Assembly (NCBI RefSeq): GCF_014698735.1
Contig: NZ_JACJTQ010000029.1
Coordinates: 1 to 64,000 of the forward strand
Direction: 5' to 3'
Origin: Anabaena catenula FACHB-362
GTDB lineage: Bacteria; Cyanobacteriota; Cyanobacteriia; Cyanobacteriales; Nostocaceae
DNA: 64,000 nt
The translations under genes were made by a program, and so were the position numbers. The notes beneath the pieces were generated by a model. The model searched no databases and was not told the origin of the DNA. It saw nothing but the letters and a program-made list of their open reading frames with translations. Of the stretch, positions 51,165 through 61,617 are shown piece after piece; positions within the stretch are counted from its first letter, which is position 1, and every line of letters starts with the position of its first letter.

Positions 51165-54100
51165 TCAACTTGTCTTGGCTTTTTGACTCAAATTAATAGG
51201 AATTTCAATTAAGAATTCTGTTCCCTTTTCAGGTTCAGAGATGCACTCTATCTTACCACCATGCTTGTCTACCACAATTTGATAACTAATCGACAATCCT
51301 AAACCTGTACCTTCACCAACAGGTTTTGTCGTGAAAAAAGGATCAAATATACGTTGCTTAACGTCCAAACTCATTCCTATTGCATTATCTTTAATCGCAA
51401 TTCTTACCCAATCCTTGTTAATGACTTGGGTATGAATAATAATTTGACTAGAATTACTTTTTTGTTTTTCTGATGATAAATTCTGCTCACGTTTATATAA
51501 TGCATCAATAGCATTGCTAATAATATTCATAAACACCTGATTTAGTTGAGAAGGATAACAATTAACTAAAGGTAGTTCAGCATAATCCTTAATCACTATA
51601 TTTTGTGAATATCCTAACTTATCCTTAAAACGAGGCTGTAAAAGCATTAATGTACTTTCAATACCCTCATGAATATCTACAGGCTTCATCTCAGATTCAT
51701 CAAGTCGTGAAAAATTCCGTAAGCCAAGAACAATCTTGCGAATCCGTTCTGATCCTAACCTCATTGAATCTAGAATTTTTGGCAAGTCTTGAATCAGAAA
51801 ATCAAAATCAATAGATACTTTATTTTCCTGAACAATATGAGGAGGATTGGGATATTCTTGTTGGTAGAGATTGAGTAAATTTATTAAAGCCTGAATATCA
51901 TTACTCGCGTGTTCAATATTTGCATAAATAAAATTTACAGGATTATTAATTTCATGGGCAATACCTGCAACCATTTGCCCCAAACTTGACATTTTTTCTG
52001 TTTGAATAAGTTGGGATTGTGTCAATTTTAATTCACGTAACGTTTTTTCTAGAAAAAGATTTTTTTCATTTAATTCTTGGGTTCGGTAAGCCACATTTTC
52101 TTCTAATTTACTATATAATTGAGCATTTTCTAAGGAAATAGCTGCTTGAGAAGATAGAAGTTGTAAGATTTTTAATCTTTCCGGATTAAATGCACCTGTA
52201 ATTAAATTATTTTCTAAATAAATAATTCCAGCAATTTTTCCATGACTAAGAATAGGACTACATAATATAGACTTGGGTTGATATTTTATAATATACGGGT
52301 CAGCAATAAAATCTTCTTCAGCATTAGCATTATTAATCAATAAAGATTCCCGCCTATTATAAACATAATTAATTATACTTAAAGGTATATTTTGACTATT
52401 GTTAATAGGGATAGATTGTAATCCAATTTCCTCATCATCGATAGATTGTGCTACCAGGATTAAATTTCCCGCTTGTTGCAAAATCAAAGCCGCTTTTTTT
52501 GCTCCTACATTTTCAATAATTACTTGCAAGAGCGTATACAATAGTTTATCTATCTGAATTTCTGAAGAAATAGCCAGAGATGCTTTAGTAACAGTTTCTA
52601 AGTCCAAAATAGCTGAAGCGCCTGTATTATTAGGCTCAGATATAATCTTGCTGACAAAAGCAGGTGCTTCACTTTGGTGAAGCATAATTTCTTTCTGCTT
52701 AAGGATGGGATCTAGTAATTGAGGATAGGATTTTTCTAAATCTTCAATTTTAGCTTTAGCACCCCAATTAACGTAACAGTAATAAGCATCTATTAAATAT
52801 GCTTGAGCAATTTTTTCTTTATCCAAATTAATAAAAAATTGAGCAGCTAATTCATTCGCTAGTGCTTCTTCTTGAATGTATCCAGTTTCCTTAGCCCCTC
52901 TAACTGCTTGTTCATAGAGTTCTACAGCTTCCCAATTATTACCTAAAACTCTAGCTTTTTCAGCTTCCACTAAATCATATTTATGTTTGAAATTACAGGG
53001 AGAATAATTAGTCCAAAGTTGCATTTGGTTTTGATTCGCTAAAACTTGCTGTAAATATTGTTCTTGCTCATCAATAGTTTGGTAAGGATATTCAGCTAAA
53101 AGAGCCAAAGAATAGTAGAAATTATGTTCACAGACAAGAATTTGTCCATTTACAGCCGCTGTATATTGTTTGCCTAAAATGGCGCTATTAACAGCCTGGT
53201 TATTTTCTCTAAACAAATAAAATAGGATAGTTTTAGCTAGATAAAATGCAAATAGACAATTATAATTTTTAGTCTCAACAAATGATAAATATAATTCTTC
53301 ATTGACAAAATCACCATTTAATTGGTATTGATCATTAGTGATTTCCATGATATTAAATATCATCTGCTTCCAAATCTTTTGATTACTAATACTCCATTGT
53401 TGTTTGAGATTAATCATTAAAGCAATATGCTGATCTATGGATTGGGATATATCTATTAAATTTTGACCTGCAAATACTAACTTAAAGACATGATTAGCAG
53501 AACAGTAACCGACATATTCAATTTCGCCCATTTCCAAACCGTAACGGACATTTTCTTGTAAAGGAAGCACCGATTCTCGAAAATTATGTTTCCAATATCT
53601 GATATTTGCATACCAAAAAAGTATGACTCTAAATTTGATATTGCTGGCATTAAATTTGTCTGATAAATTCAATGCCAGTTCACCGTAGCGATAGCCAGTC
53701 TCTATCTCTGAAAAAGCCCCGCACAGGAGGAAACCATAGACAACATATCCGTAAGCAGAAGTTGAAGAGTTGCCATATTTAACAGATAGATGTATCATAG
53801 TAAATATGATCGGTAGCAACAATTCTGGATTCACAAAATAAACCGCCGCACTAATACTCATTAATATCCGCATGGCTGCAAGTTTATCGGCAGCCGTCAT
53901 GATTGGTAAATTGATTAAATCCTCAATGTTTACTATTTGCGGAGGGGCTTGTTCTAAACTAACTCCAAGTATATCCAGTAAATTTAGCCCTGTATCAATT
54001 GCTAATTGCATTTGTACTTGAGCCATATACATTTGTATTTGAACTTCATATACTTTTACTTGATCAAGTATATTAGTAGCATTTTGCTTGACTATTTCTA

Positions 54101-56588
54101 CATAAGTGCCGGATTGTTCAAAGTTGACATTTAAATATTCTGCTTCTACAGCTTCTACGTAAAGATTTAATGTCAATTGATACTCAGTTTGCCAGCTATC
54201 TTTTGCTAACAGTCCTAAACCCACATTCAAATATCTAACAGCAGCATCATAAGCTGTAGCAGATTTTGCTTTACGAGCAGCAATTAAATTAAGTTTAGCT
54301 AATTCATATTTTTCTGAATCAGTGGTAATTAAATCAATCCCCAGATTTAGCTGATTAACTATCGTAAATATATTTTCTTCTAGTTCAACAGCATTTGTAT
54401 TTTGTAAAATGAGTTGACCAATTTTTAGATGAGTTGCTTGTTTATCCATTTCGGGAATGAGATAATAAGCAGCTTGTTGAACTGTGTCATGGAGAAATTT
54501 GTATTTAACTATAATTTCTTCAGAGTTATTAATTTCTACATCTGCGGTAGATACATAAACATTATCTGTAAAAAACTTATAAACTTGATTTTGTGGTAAG
54601 ATTAGTCCTTCTTGTAACGCTTGCCACAAGTCAGCAGCCGTTTCTGTATCGGATTTTTTACAAACTATAGATAAAGTATGTAAATCAAATTGGTTGCCAA
54701 TACAAGCCGCTATTTTTAATATATCCTGAGCATTATTTGATAATTTTTGTAACTGTAGGGCTAAAAATTGCAGTACATCATCATTTTGATGTAAAGCCTT
54801 AGCTTCATTAATATCACATTGCCAATAACCAAGATGACAATTAAAACTAATTAACCCATCTTCATAAAGAGATTTTAGTAATTGATAGCTAAAAAATGGA
54901 TTACCTTGGGTTTTTGTTAAAAGTAATTCAGTTAAAGGTGTGGCTTCTGCCTTTGAGCAACCTAGAGTATCTGTAATCAGCAGATTAAGGTGAGATTCAT
55001 CTAAAGGTTTGAGAGTGATTTGATTGACTATGGCTTGAGTTTGACGAATCTCATCTAATGTCAGAATGAAAGGATGTCCAGGATTAACTTCATTATCTCG
55101 ATATGCGCCAATTAACAACAAATATTGTACATCTGGTTCATTTATTAATGATTGTATTAACTTCAAAGAAGCAGCATCTGCCCATTGTAAATCATCCAAG
55201 AAAATTACCAATGGATGTTCTTTCCTAGCAAATACTTGAATAAATTTACCAAATAGCAAATTGAAACGATTTTGAGAAGCAGTACCGATAAGTTCGGGAA
55301 CATTAGGTTGTTTGCCAATGATGTTTTCTAATTCAGGAATAACATCAATTATTACTTTTCCTTGTTCTCCCAAGGCTAATAAAATCTTATCTTTCCATTC
55401 TTGCAAATTACCTGTACTTTCAGTTAACAGTTGATTTAATAAACTATCTAATGATTGTAATAAGGCAGAAAAAGGAATATTACGCTGAAATTGGTCATAT
55501 TTGCCAGAAATGAAATAACCTTGTTTACGGATAATAGGTTTATGAACTTCATTAATAACAGCCGTTTTACCAATTCCAGAAAAGCCTGCAACTAACATTA
55601 ATTCTTTAGTGCCATGACTGACTCTTTCAAAGGCATTTAACAAGTTTGTAATTTCCTTGTCTCTACCATAAATTTTCTCAGAAATCAGAAAGCGTTCTGA
55701 TGTATCACCTGCGCCTAATTTAAAATTAAAAATTTCTCCATGATTTAATAACATTTGTTGACAAATTTCTAAATCATGTCTAATTCCTTTCGCTGTTTGA
55801 TATCTATCTTCGGGCATTTTTGCCATTAACTTAGTAATGATATCTGCAACAATTTCAGGAATGTGATCATTAATTTCTCTCGGACTATTAGGTTCTTTAG
55901 CAAGATGACAATGCAACAATTCTAAAGGATTAGTAGTATCAAAAGGTAATTTTGCTGTGAGTAGTTGATAAAAAGTAACGCCGAGAGAGTAAAAGTCGGT
56001 ACGGTAGTCTATCGCTCGATTCATTCTTCCTGTTTGTTCAGGTGACATATAAGCAAATGTCCCTTCCAATACATTCGGGCTTTTTATTTCGGTGTTTTCT
56101 TTAGGCAATAGACAAGAAATACTAAAATCTATCAGCTTAATTTGCTTATTCTCTGGATTGATAATAATATTTTTAGGCTTGATATCTTTATGAATAATAT
56201 TTTGTTGATAAAGAAACTCTAATGCTTTAATGATGGGAATAGCAATAGTAAAAAAAATATCGAGGCTCAATGGTTGAGAATTAGCATACTGATTCAGGGA
56301 TATTCCACCAATATCTTCTAGAATTAGCGCATAACTATTACCATATGGTTCTAGACCATAACATTTAATAATATGGGGATTGTCTATTTTTTGGGCAATG
56401 GCAAATTGATTTTTTAACGAAATCAACTCGCGCAATTGCGGATATTGTGCATTCAATGTTTTGATAACTACAGGAGTCTGTGTCTTCTCTTGCTCACCAC
56501 GATAAACAGTAGTTCTAGAACTAACATGAATGACTTCCGTAATTCGATAACCAGGAATGGTGATAGCAGAAATATGGCTTTTGCTCAT
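51165..56588 (-). CDS. Giant Ser/Thr kinase - AAA ATPase - GAF - His kinase hybrid (HstK-like)
   Basis: A signalling protein of 1,807 residues. Residues about 13-275 are a Hanks-type kinase: Lys43 in VVIKTL, His133-Lys134-Asp135 in IIHKDIKPKN, and Asp154 in LIDFSIS (DFS instead of DFG). A STAND-type ATPase follows with Walker A GFSGIGKT (about 335-342) and LVIFLDDLQWAD. A long helical region of about 600 residues runs to a GAF domain (about 1370-1510). The histidine kinase has phospho-acceptor His1545 in GIAHEINNPVNF, N box MNIISNAIDALY, and GEGTGLGLSIS. There is no receiver domain. Such multi-kinases are typical of Nostoc-type cyanobacteria; the signal is unknown. Confidence 0.92.
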   Translation of the reverse strand: MSKSHISAITIPGYRITEVIHVSSRTTVYRGEQEKTQTPVVIKTLNAQYPQLRELISLKNQFAIAQKIDNPHIIKCYGLEPYGNSYALILEDIGGISLNQYANSQPLSLDIFFTIAIPIIKALEFLYQQNIIHKDIKPKNIIINPENKQIKLIDFSISCLLPKENTEIKSPNVLEGTFAYMSPEQTGRMNRAIDYRTDFYSLGVTFYQLLTAKLPFDTTNPLELLHCHLAKEPNSPREINDHIPEIVADIITKLMAKMPEDRYQTAKGIRHDLEICQQMLLNHGEIFNFKLGAGDTSERFLISEKIYGRDKEITNLLNAFERVSHGTKELMLVAGFSGIGKTAVINEVHKPIIRKQGYFISGKYDQFQRNIPFSALLQSLDSLLNQLLTESTGNLQEWKDKILLALGEQGKVIIDVIPELENIIGKQPNVPELIGTASQNRFNLLFGKFIQVFARKEHPLVIFLDDLQWADAASLKLIQSLINEPDVQYLLLIGAYRDNEVNPGHPFILTLDEIRQTQAIVNQITLKPLDESHLNLLITDTLGCSKAEATPLTELLLTKTQGNPFFSYQLLKSLYEDGLISFNCHLGYWQCDINEAKALHQNDDVLQFLALQLQKLSNNAQDILKIAACIGNQFDLHTLSIVCKKSDTETAADLWQALQEGLILPQNQVYKFFTDNVYVSTADVEINNSEEIIVKYKFLHDTVQQAAYYLIPEMDKQATHLKIGQLILQNTNAVELEENIFTIVNQLNLGIDLITTDSEKYELAKLNLIAARKAKSATAYDAAVRYLNVGLGLLAKDSWQTEYQLTLNLYVEAVEAEYLNVNFEQSGTYVEIVKQNATNILDQVKVYEVQIQMYMAQVQMQLAIDTGLNLLDILGVSLEQAPPQIVNIEDLINLPIMTAADKLAAMRILMSISAAVYFVNPELLLPIIFTMIHLSVKYGNSSTSAYGYVVYGFLLCGAFSEIETGYRYGELALNLSDKFNASNIKFRVILFWYANIRYWKHNFRESVLPLQENVRYGLEMGEIEYVGYCSANHVFKLVFAGQNLIDISQSIDQHIALMINLKQQWSISNQKIWKQMIFNIMEITNDQYQLNGDFVNEELYLSFVETKNYNCLFAFYLAKTILFYLFRENNQAVNSAILGKQYTAAVNGQILVCEHNFYYSLALLAEYPYQTIDEQEQYLQQVLANQNQMQLWTNYSPCNFKHKYDLVEAEKARVLGNNWEAVELYEQAVRGAKETGYIQEEALANELAAQFFINLDKEKIAQAYLIDAYYCYVNWGAKAKIEDLEKSYPQLLDPILKQKEIMLHQSEAPAFVSKIISEPNNTGASAILDLETVTKASLAISSEIQIDKLLYTLLQVIIENVGAKKAALILQQAGNLILVAQSIDDEEIGLQSIPINNSQNIPLSIINYVYNRRESLLINNANAEEDFIADPYIIKYQPKSILCSPILSHGKIAGIIYLENNLITGAFNPERLKILQLLSSQAAISLENAQLYSKLEENVAYRTQELNEKNLFLEKTLRELKLTQSQLIQTEKMSSLGQMVAGIAHEINNPVNFIYANIEHASNDIQALINLLNLYQQEYPNPPHIVQENKVSIDFDFLIQDLPKILDSMRLGSERIRKIVLGLRNFSRLDESEMKPVDIHEGIESTLMLLQPRFKDKLGYSQNIVIKDYAELPLVNCYPSQLNQVFMNIISNAIDALYKREQNLSSEKQKSNSSQIIIHTQVINKDWVRIAIKDNAIGMSLDVKQRIFDPFFTTKPVGEGTGLGLSISYQIVVDKHGGKIECISEPEKGTEFLIEIPINLSQKAKTS

Positions 56589-56745
56589 AAAGCTGGGGAC
56601 AAATCAATACGCAATACAAAATCCTGGAAAGAAATCAATTCAAAATTTTAGAAAAATACTGGTAATTTAATTAGTGGGTAAGAGTTTTGAGCAATTACCC
56701 ATTACCAGTCTCAACCAGATAGCAGCTTGGATGATCATGAAAATA

Positions 56746-57099
56746 TTACCCAAAGGTTGTACTGTTCCAACCCCACATTGCACCTTTGGCATCTGCAAAC
56801 TCTATGTAAATTCGATTTTTTGGTATACCCAAAATTTGGTTAATTTGCTGGCAAAAATCCTGGCTCATAGCTGCGGTTTGCTCAGGCTTCATTGTGCCAA
56901 CACTTTTAATTTCAATATAGCAAACTGGGTCAGTAGTTCCGCCAAAAGTCATAGGGATGGCTGGCTCAAAAGCCGTCATCACATAAGATTCTGGTTTGCC
57001 TGTGTGTTGAGCTAATTTGGCTGATAGACTTTTGAGCATTGATTGAATTACAGTTGCTTCTGGAGCAGCTACAGAAGTTTGGACTTTAATTAATGGCAT
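56746..57099 (-). CDS. MIF/phenylpyruvate tautomerase-like protein
   Basis: A 117-residue tautomerase-fold protein starting MPLIKVQTSV, so Pro becomes the N-terminal catalytic base after Met removal. This fixes the start at 57099 rather than at an ATG 21 bases upstream. KPESYVMTAFEP, TFGGTTDPVCYIEIKSVG and NRIYIEFADAKGAMWGWN match the macrophage migration inhibitory factor family. The role in cyanobacteria is not known. Confidence 0.88.
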   Translation of the reverse strand: MPLIKVQTSVAAPEATVIQSMLKSLSAKLAQHTGKPESYVMTAFEPAIPMTFGGTTDPVCYIEIKSVGTMKPEQTAAMSQDFCQQINQILGIPKNRIYIEFADAKGAMWGWNSTTFG

Positions 57100-57198
57100 A
57101 ATAGGCAATTGAAAATTCAAAATTAAACATTAAAAATCTAAAATTGCTAACCCAAATGGTAGCAATCATGCTATTAATTTTACCTTCCTATTTCTTAT

Positions 57199-57996
57199 TT
57201 AGTGATGAGATGATCGAAATAAATGATTATGTTCAGGGTGGTATAAACGAGAGCGACCAGTTGCTGCTAAGAGCGCAGGACTAATTATATAAAGTGTAGT
57301 CCGTAGTAATTGTTCTTCATGAGTACAACTAGCCATTTCCTGAAGTGGGACAACTCGGATTTTTTCATCAGGCCACCCGACACGAAAGCAAATCGCTACT
57401 TGAGTTTGTGCTGGGTAATGTTCTAGTAGTTTAGCTTGAGCATCGACAACATGACGCGCACTCAGATACAAACAGAGACTAGCTTGATGTGCTGCTAGGC
57501 TGGCTAATTCTTCTGTAGCGGGAACCTCTGTGCGTCCACTAATGCGAGTCAGGATGATAGTTTGTACTAACCCAGGGATAGTTAACTCGATTTTCAATTT
57601 AGCAGCTGCGGCTTGAAAGGCACTGATGCCAGGGATGACTTCAAAAGGAATATTAGCTGCTGCTAAAAGCTGCATTTGTTCGTGGATAGCACTGTAGAGA
57701 CTAGGATCTCCCGAATGAAGACGAACCACAGATTTATGCGATCGCACTGCCTCAATCATAATCGGCAAAATCTCTTCTAAAGTCTTATTCGCCGTCTGAA
57801 TTATCTCGGCATCTTGACGACAAATATCTAAAATTTGTGTTGGTACTAAGGAATCAGCAAATAAAATCACATCCGCTATAGCCAGCAGTTTGTGAGCCTT
57901 AACCGTTAATAAATCAGGATCTCCGGGTCCTGCACCCACAATATAGACGGCTGATTCTAGGCAATCTAACTTAGTTTTATCACTCAACTTACTCAT
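57199..57996 (-). CDS. cobM: Precorrin-4 C11-methyltransferase
   Basis: CobM/CbiF, 265 residues, a SAM-dependent tetrapyrrole methylase of cobalamin synthesis. It has VYIVGAGPGDPDLLTVKAH, ILFADSLVP, VVRLHSGDPSLYSAIHEQM, EVIPGISAFQAAAAKL, and ILTRISGRTEVP, the last typical of the C11 enzyme. The ATG lies inside the left end of a small inverted-end element at 57995, so its ribosome-binding region is repeat sequence. It may supply the B12 used by metH. Confidence 0.93.
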   Translation of the reverse strand: MSKLSDKTKLDCLESAVYIVGAGPGDPDLLTVKAHKLLAIADVILFADSLVPTQILDICRQDAEIIQTANKTLEEILPIMIEAVRSHKSVVRLHSGDPSLYSAIHEQMQLLAAANIPFEVIPGISAFQAAAAKLKIELTIPGLVQTIILTRISGRTEVPATEELASLAAHQASLCLYLSARHVVDAQAKLLEHYPAQTQVAICFRVGWPDEKIRVVPLQEMASCTHEEQLLRTTLYIISPALLAATGRSRLYHPEHNHLFRSSHH

Positions 57997-58117
57997 ACAG
58001 CAGGGAATAGGGAATAGGGAATAGGGAATAGAGAACTCTTAACTCTCTTTGAAAGTCTCTTAGCATAAGGCTTTGTTCTAAAATTTCGTACCTCCTGCAA
58101 CCTGAAATCTGCTGTAT
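57995..58117. mobile_element. MITE-like element, same ends as family A
   Basis: Inverted ends ATACAGCAG/CTGCTGTAT enclose 123 bp whose interior differs from the copies at 8969 and 14683 but also starts with heptamers (GGAATAG). It overlaps the cobM start codon. Confidence 0.6.
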
Positions 58118-58239
58118 ATCCATTAGATATACAACTACACAGTAATTCCGCAAAAAAATTCTTTTGGCATTTCTTCAGCACCTTTCCGGATTACCCCCTT
58201 TGGCGTTGTAGAAAGAAATGGTAGATGCACCCTGGTTAA

Positions 58240-58274
58240 GCCCTAGAGAAAACTCTGGGGCATTTTTTATTTTT
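58240..58274 (+). terminator. Orphan terminator, possible small RNA end
   Basis: Stem GCCCTAGAG/CTCTGGGGC (one G-T pair), loop AAAA, then TTTTTTATTTTT. No rightward gene precedes it. The roughly 100 bases before it (58140-58239) are GC-richer than their surroundings and may be a noncoding RNA. Confidence 0.55.
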
Positions 58275-58567
58275 GGGGATAGGGAGCGATCTTACAGAGA
58301 GGAAAAATCGTTTTGATTGCAGAGCTTGGATAATTTATTTTTTTGAGTTCCCTCAGCTGATCATCATTGACAGTGTATCACTGTGTTTCATTCCGTGTCT
58401 GAGCGTCTTGGTAACATTGCGAATTATACAACTTAAAGCCACATTAGCTAATCACGTCCCCATCTTCCCGCATCCGAGCGTCACAAGTAATTCGTAATTG
58501 ATAATAGTGCTTACAGTCGGCATTATTACGAATTACGAATTATTCGGTCAGCCTTAATAATCAGTAT
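58275..58567. other. Spacer downstream of lgt
   Basis: It contains an AATTCGTAATT...AATTACGAATT inverted repeat (about 58488-58543) and a decayed ATATCATGTC-type arm at about 58558-58585. No gene. Confidence 0.45.
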
Positions 58568-59440
58568 TTAACCAGACACAATATCACTCTTCGAGGGGGG
58601 AACTACATCAGGTAAAGGACGTTTCAGCAAATAAAGCCAAGCTAAACCAGTTAATCCGAAAATAATTCCGCTTAAACTGACTATTTGTGCAATCCGCAGT
58701 GGACCTAGCATCAAGCTATCTGTGCGTAAGCCTTCAATCCAAAAGCGTCCTAAGCTGTAGGCTACCCAGTAAACTAGAAACAGCGTCCCTAGCTTCAGCC
58801 GTGGCTTATGAGATAAAGCGCGAAAAAATAAAGTCAATAGCAGGGTAAACACCATTAAATCCCACAGAGATTCATAGAGAAAGGTGGGATGGAAATATTC
58901 AAAACTAGCCAAGCTTGGGGGACGACGCTCTGGGGGAATATACAATTTCCAAGGTAAACTTGTCGGTCCGCCAAAAGCTTCAGAGTTGAAAAAATTTCCC
59001 CAACGTCCGATCGCTTGCCCTAAAATCAGCGAAGGCGCTACCAAATCCGTTAATTGCCAGAAAGATATGTTTTTAAGTTTGGCAAAAATTAACGCCGCCG
59101 TCACACCACCGATAATTGCACCATGAATGGCAATACCTCCTTGCCAAATGGCAATTATTCGCTCTGGGTGTTGGGAGTATTCTGACCATTGAAATAAAAC
59201 ATAATATATCCTGGCTGCTGGAATAGCGCCAATTACCAGCCAAATTGACAAATCACTCAGCAACTCTGGATTAACGTGACGACGCTTGGCCAAGTACTGG
59301 GAAAGACTCACACCAATTAACACGGCTGAGGCAATCAACAAGCCATACCAGCGGATAACTATGGGCCCTATTTCTACCAGAATTGGTCCTGGAGAAGTAA
59401 ATTGAAACGCTAAGGGCAAAGTGGAAAAATCCAGTTCCAT
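58568..59440 (-). CDS. lgt: Prolipoprotein diacylglyceryl transferase
   Basis: Lgt, 290 residues, transfers diacylglycerol from phosphatidylglycerol to the lipobox Cys of lipoproteins. It is an integral membrane protein with about seven helices. Family signatures are [16 protein letters not shown] (about 145-160), [19 protein letters not shown], and [13 protein letters not shown] with the conserved Arg. Normal length. Confidence 0.96.
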   Translation of the reverse strand: MELDFSTLPLAFQFTSPGPILVEIGPIVIRWYGLLIASAVLIGVSLSQYLAKRRHVNPELLSDLSIWLVIGAIPAARIYYVLFQWSEYSQHPERIIAIWQGGIAIHGAIIGGVTAALIFAKLKNISFWQLTDLVAPSLILGQAIGRWGNFFNSEAFGGPTSLPWKLYIPPERRPPSLASFEYFHPTFLYESLWDLMVFTLLLTLFFRALSHKPRLKLGTLFLVYWVAYSLGRFWIEGLRTDSLMLGPLRIAQIVSLSGIIFGLTGLAWLYLLKRPLPDVVPPSKSDIVSG

Positions 59441-59694
59441 ACAAAATTACCTAAAAGATTTGATTACGGGAGGATTTTAAAATTCTTAGGCGCTACCCAC
59501 CCTAAAAATCATAAGCTGTCGTGATTTGAATTTGTACATTTTGGGGAGATGGGGACAAATCAATTCAAAATTCAAAAGCACTCCTACCGGGGAGCATCCT
59601 GCTTCTTCCCTTCTGCCGTAAATGTGAGATTTAAGTAAGTTAAATTAGATTATGTCGATATAATCACCTAAAGTACATTGATGCATCTACGATT

Positions 59695-60246
59695 GTGATT
59701 GCGATTTATCCTGGTAGTTTTGACCCCATCACCTTGGGACACCTTGACATAATTCGGCGCAGTAGTCGGCTGTTTGAGCAGGTGATAGTCGCCGTATTGG
59801 GAAATCCTAACAAAATGCCACTGTTTACAGTGCAGCAAAGGCTAGAACAGATTCGTCTAACTACAAAACATTTAGCAAATGTGGAAGTAGATAGCTTTAA
59901 TGGTTTGACTGTCAACTATGCCAGCGTGCGACAAGCACAAGTTTTAATCAGGGGTTTAAGAGCAGTTTCTGACTTTGAGATCGAGCTACAAATGGCCCAC
60001 ACCAATAAAACACTTTCTACTCAGATAGAGACAGTTTTTCTGGCTACCTCCAATGAGTATAGTTTTTTAAGTAGTAGTGTGGTAAAAGAGATTGCAAAGT
60101 TTGGTGGCTCTGTTGATCATCTTGTTCCCCCACACATTGCCCTGGATATATACCAATGCTACAACCAAAACTCTCCAGCCCTGAGTCCAATCACAACGGA
60201 AACAATCCTCTCCCCCAAGAGCATCCCAATGGACAGCCAGGGGTAG
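59695..60246 (+). CDS. coaD: Phosphopantetheine adenylyltransferase
   Basis: CoaD, the penultimate step of coenzyme A synthesis. It starts with GTG at 59695: [20 protein letters not shown] carries the T/HxGH nucleotide motif. [22 protein letters not shown] and [14 protein letters not shown] complete the family pattern. At 183 residues it is about 20 longer than usual; the extra tail (after [11 protein letters not shown]) is the part that overlaps the next gene by 91 bases. Confidence 0.94.
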   Translation: MIAIYPGSFDPITLGHLDIIRRSSRLFEQVIVAVLGNPNKMPLFTVQQRLEQIRLTTKHLANVEVDSFNGLTVNYASVRQAQVLIRGLRAVSDFEIELQMAHTNKTLSTQIETVFLATSNEYSFLSSSVVKEIAKFGGSVDHLVPPHIALDIYQCYNQNSPALSPITTETILSPKSIPMDSQG

Positions 60247-60824
60247 ATATTCAGCAGGAACTAAACCGTCTAGAGGATATGGTTCTCTCTAGTTTACGAA
60301 TTCCGCTGACGGGACGTACCCTCATAGATGAAGAAAAACTACTAGAACAGCTGGATTTTGTCCGTCTTTCCTTACCATCGGTGTTTCAAGAATCAGCAGA
60401 GCTACTCCAACAAAAGGAGGAAATCATGCTGGAAGCTGAGGAATATGGACAGCAGATTGTGGAAGCAGCGCAAGCTAAAAGAGCGCAAATTTTGGCTGAA
60501 AGCGATATTATCAGACAGGCCGAACGGGAAGCTGAACAACTGCGGCGAAAAGTGCAGCAAGAGTGTGACGCAATGATGCAAGACACGGAGGCGGAAATTG
60601 AGCGCAAGCGGCGTGCTTGTATGCAAGAATTGGAAGAAATGCGTCAAAGTGCGATCGCACAAGCTCAAGAAATTGAAGATGGTGCTGATCAATATGCCGA
60701 TAATGTCCTGGAAAATATCGAACAGGATCTTCAAGAAATGTTGCGAATTATTACTAATGGCCGTTTACAACTGCGAGGAGATATTCCCAAGCAGCGTAAT
60801 TCACCCAATCCTAAAAAGAGATAA
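60156..60824 (+). CDS. Coiled-coil protein (ATP synthase b / DivIVA-like)
   Basis: A 222-residue charged, helical protein. The N-terminal 45 residues are polar, then [20 protein letters not shown], then an unbroken coiled coil (about 80-200, rich in Gln, Glu, Arg, Ala). It is a conserved companion downstream of coaD in cyanobacteria by my recollection. The function is unknown; b-subunit or DivIVA labels are only by shape. It begins inside coaD in another frame. A later ATG at 60279 would avoid the overlap but lose conserved-looking sequence. Confidence 0.75.
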   Translation: MLQPKLSSPESNHNGNNPLPQEHPNGQPGVDIQQELNRLEDMVLSSLRIPLTGRTLIDEEKLLEQLDFVRLSLPSVFQESAELLQQKEEIMLEAEEYGQQIVEAAQAKRAQILAESDIIRQAEREAEQLRRKVQQECDAMMQDTEAEIERKRRACMQELEEMRQSAIAQAQEIEDGADQYADNVLENIEQDLQEMLRIITNGRLQLRGDIPKQRNSPNPKKR

Positions 60825-60937
60825 TCATTCGTAATTCATAATTGTGGCGAAGTTGAAAATCATATTGATGCCTTACCTTTCTTGGTATTGCATCCAATTT
60901 GTATTACATTTATGATGATATATTATAAACATTAAAA

Positions 60938-60978
60938 TGTCAGAATCAGGATACCCAGGATTAAAGGATTGACAGGAT
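60938..60978. repeat. TGTCAGAATCAGGAT repeat, single end
   Basis: One end of the repeat family of 5185-5520, located just 3' of the PIN-toxin gene. Confidence 0.7.
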
Positions 60979-60997
60979 AAAAGTCATATCTTCCTTA

Positions 60998-61381
60998 TCA
61001 ATTAACGAAAAGATTCTCAATCTTTAGTCCAGTAATTCCTTTAAAATCACCGATATTTCTTGTTACTAAAAATGCGTCTTGATTTATTGCTGTAGCGGCG
61101 ATAATTGCATCAGGAAGCTTAATTTTATATTGTCGTTTGATTTGGATTGTCTGATTTTCAATTTCTCGCAATAATGGAACTGTGTTAAACTGAGATAGTA
61201 CATCTTCAATAGATTGTTCCTCTTCTTTTGATAAGCCGGCAAAACTCAGTAATTCAATGCGGATAATCGGTGAAACTAGAATTTCGTGCAAATTCAAAAA
61301 CTCTTCTGTAAACCATGAATTAACTGTTATATCATCGGCTAGATAGTAAATAAAAATATTGGTATCATAAAAATATTTCAT
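60998..61381 (-). CDS. PIN-domain toxin (VapC-like), module 1
   Basis: A 127-residue putative ribonuclease toxin. Acidic PIN residues: FYDTNIFIYYL (Asp), VSPIIRIELLSFAG (Glu), IKLPDAIIAATAI (Asp) and VTRNIGDFKGI (Asp). The start is the ATG at 61381, which overlaps the antitoxin stop as ATGA; an upstream in-frame ATG at 61390 is unlikely. It would cut an RNA substrate when the antitoxin is lost. Confidence 0.85.
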   Translation of the reverse strand: MKYFYDTNIFIYYLADDITVNSWFTEEFLNLHEILVSPIIRIELLSFAGLSKEEEQSIEDVLSQFNTVPLLREIENQTIQIKRQYKIKLPDAIIAATAINQDAFLVTRNIGDFKGITGLKIENLFVN

Positions 61382-61575
61382 TCTTCCCATTCCTGACGCA
61401 GAGTATCTAAATGAGCTAAAATTGCTGCTTTTTTATGCTTTAAAATTCCTTTTGCTTGAATAACTTTTTCATAGTCTTTTTTCCAATGTGATAGCATTGA
61501 TTCTGGTACATCTACTGTAATTGAATCTTCATCTTGAGATACAAGATAATGTCTTGGTATTTTGATTAATGGCAT
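61378..61575 (-). CDS. Antitoxin of PIN module 1
   Basis: A 65-residue protein beginning MPLIKIPRHYLVSQDEDSIT, upstream of and overlapping the toxin by four bases. It is small and charged with a C-terminal helix (HKKAAILAHLDTLRQEWEE) suited to wrapping the toxin. The DNA-binding part is not of a type I can name, so it is assigned by context. Confidence 0.7.
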   Translation of the reverse strand: MPLIKIPRHYLVSQDEDSITVDVPESMLSHWKKDYEKVIQAKGILKHKKAAILAHLDTLRQEWEE

Positions 61576-61617
61576 AGTTTTATGCTCCTGTTTCTCTCAA
61601 TTCAGATTGAGACATAA

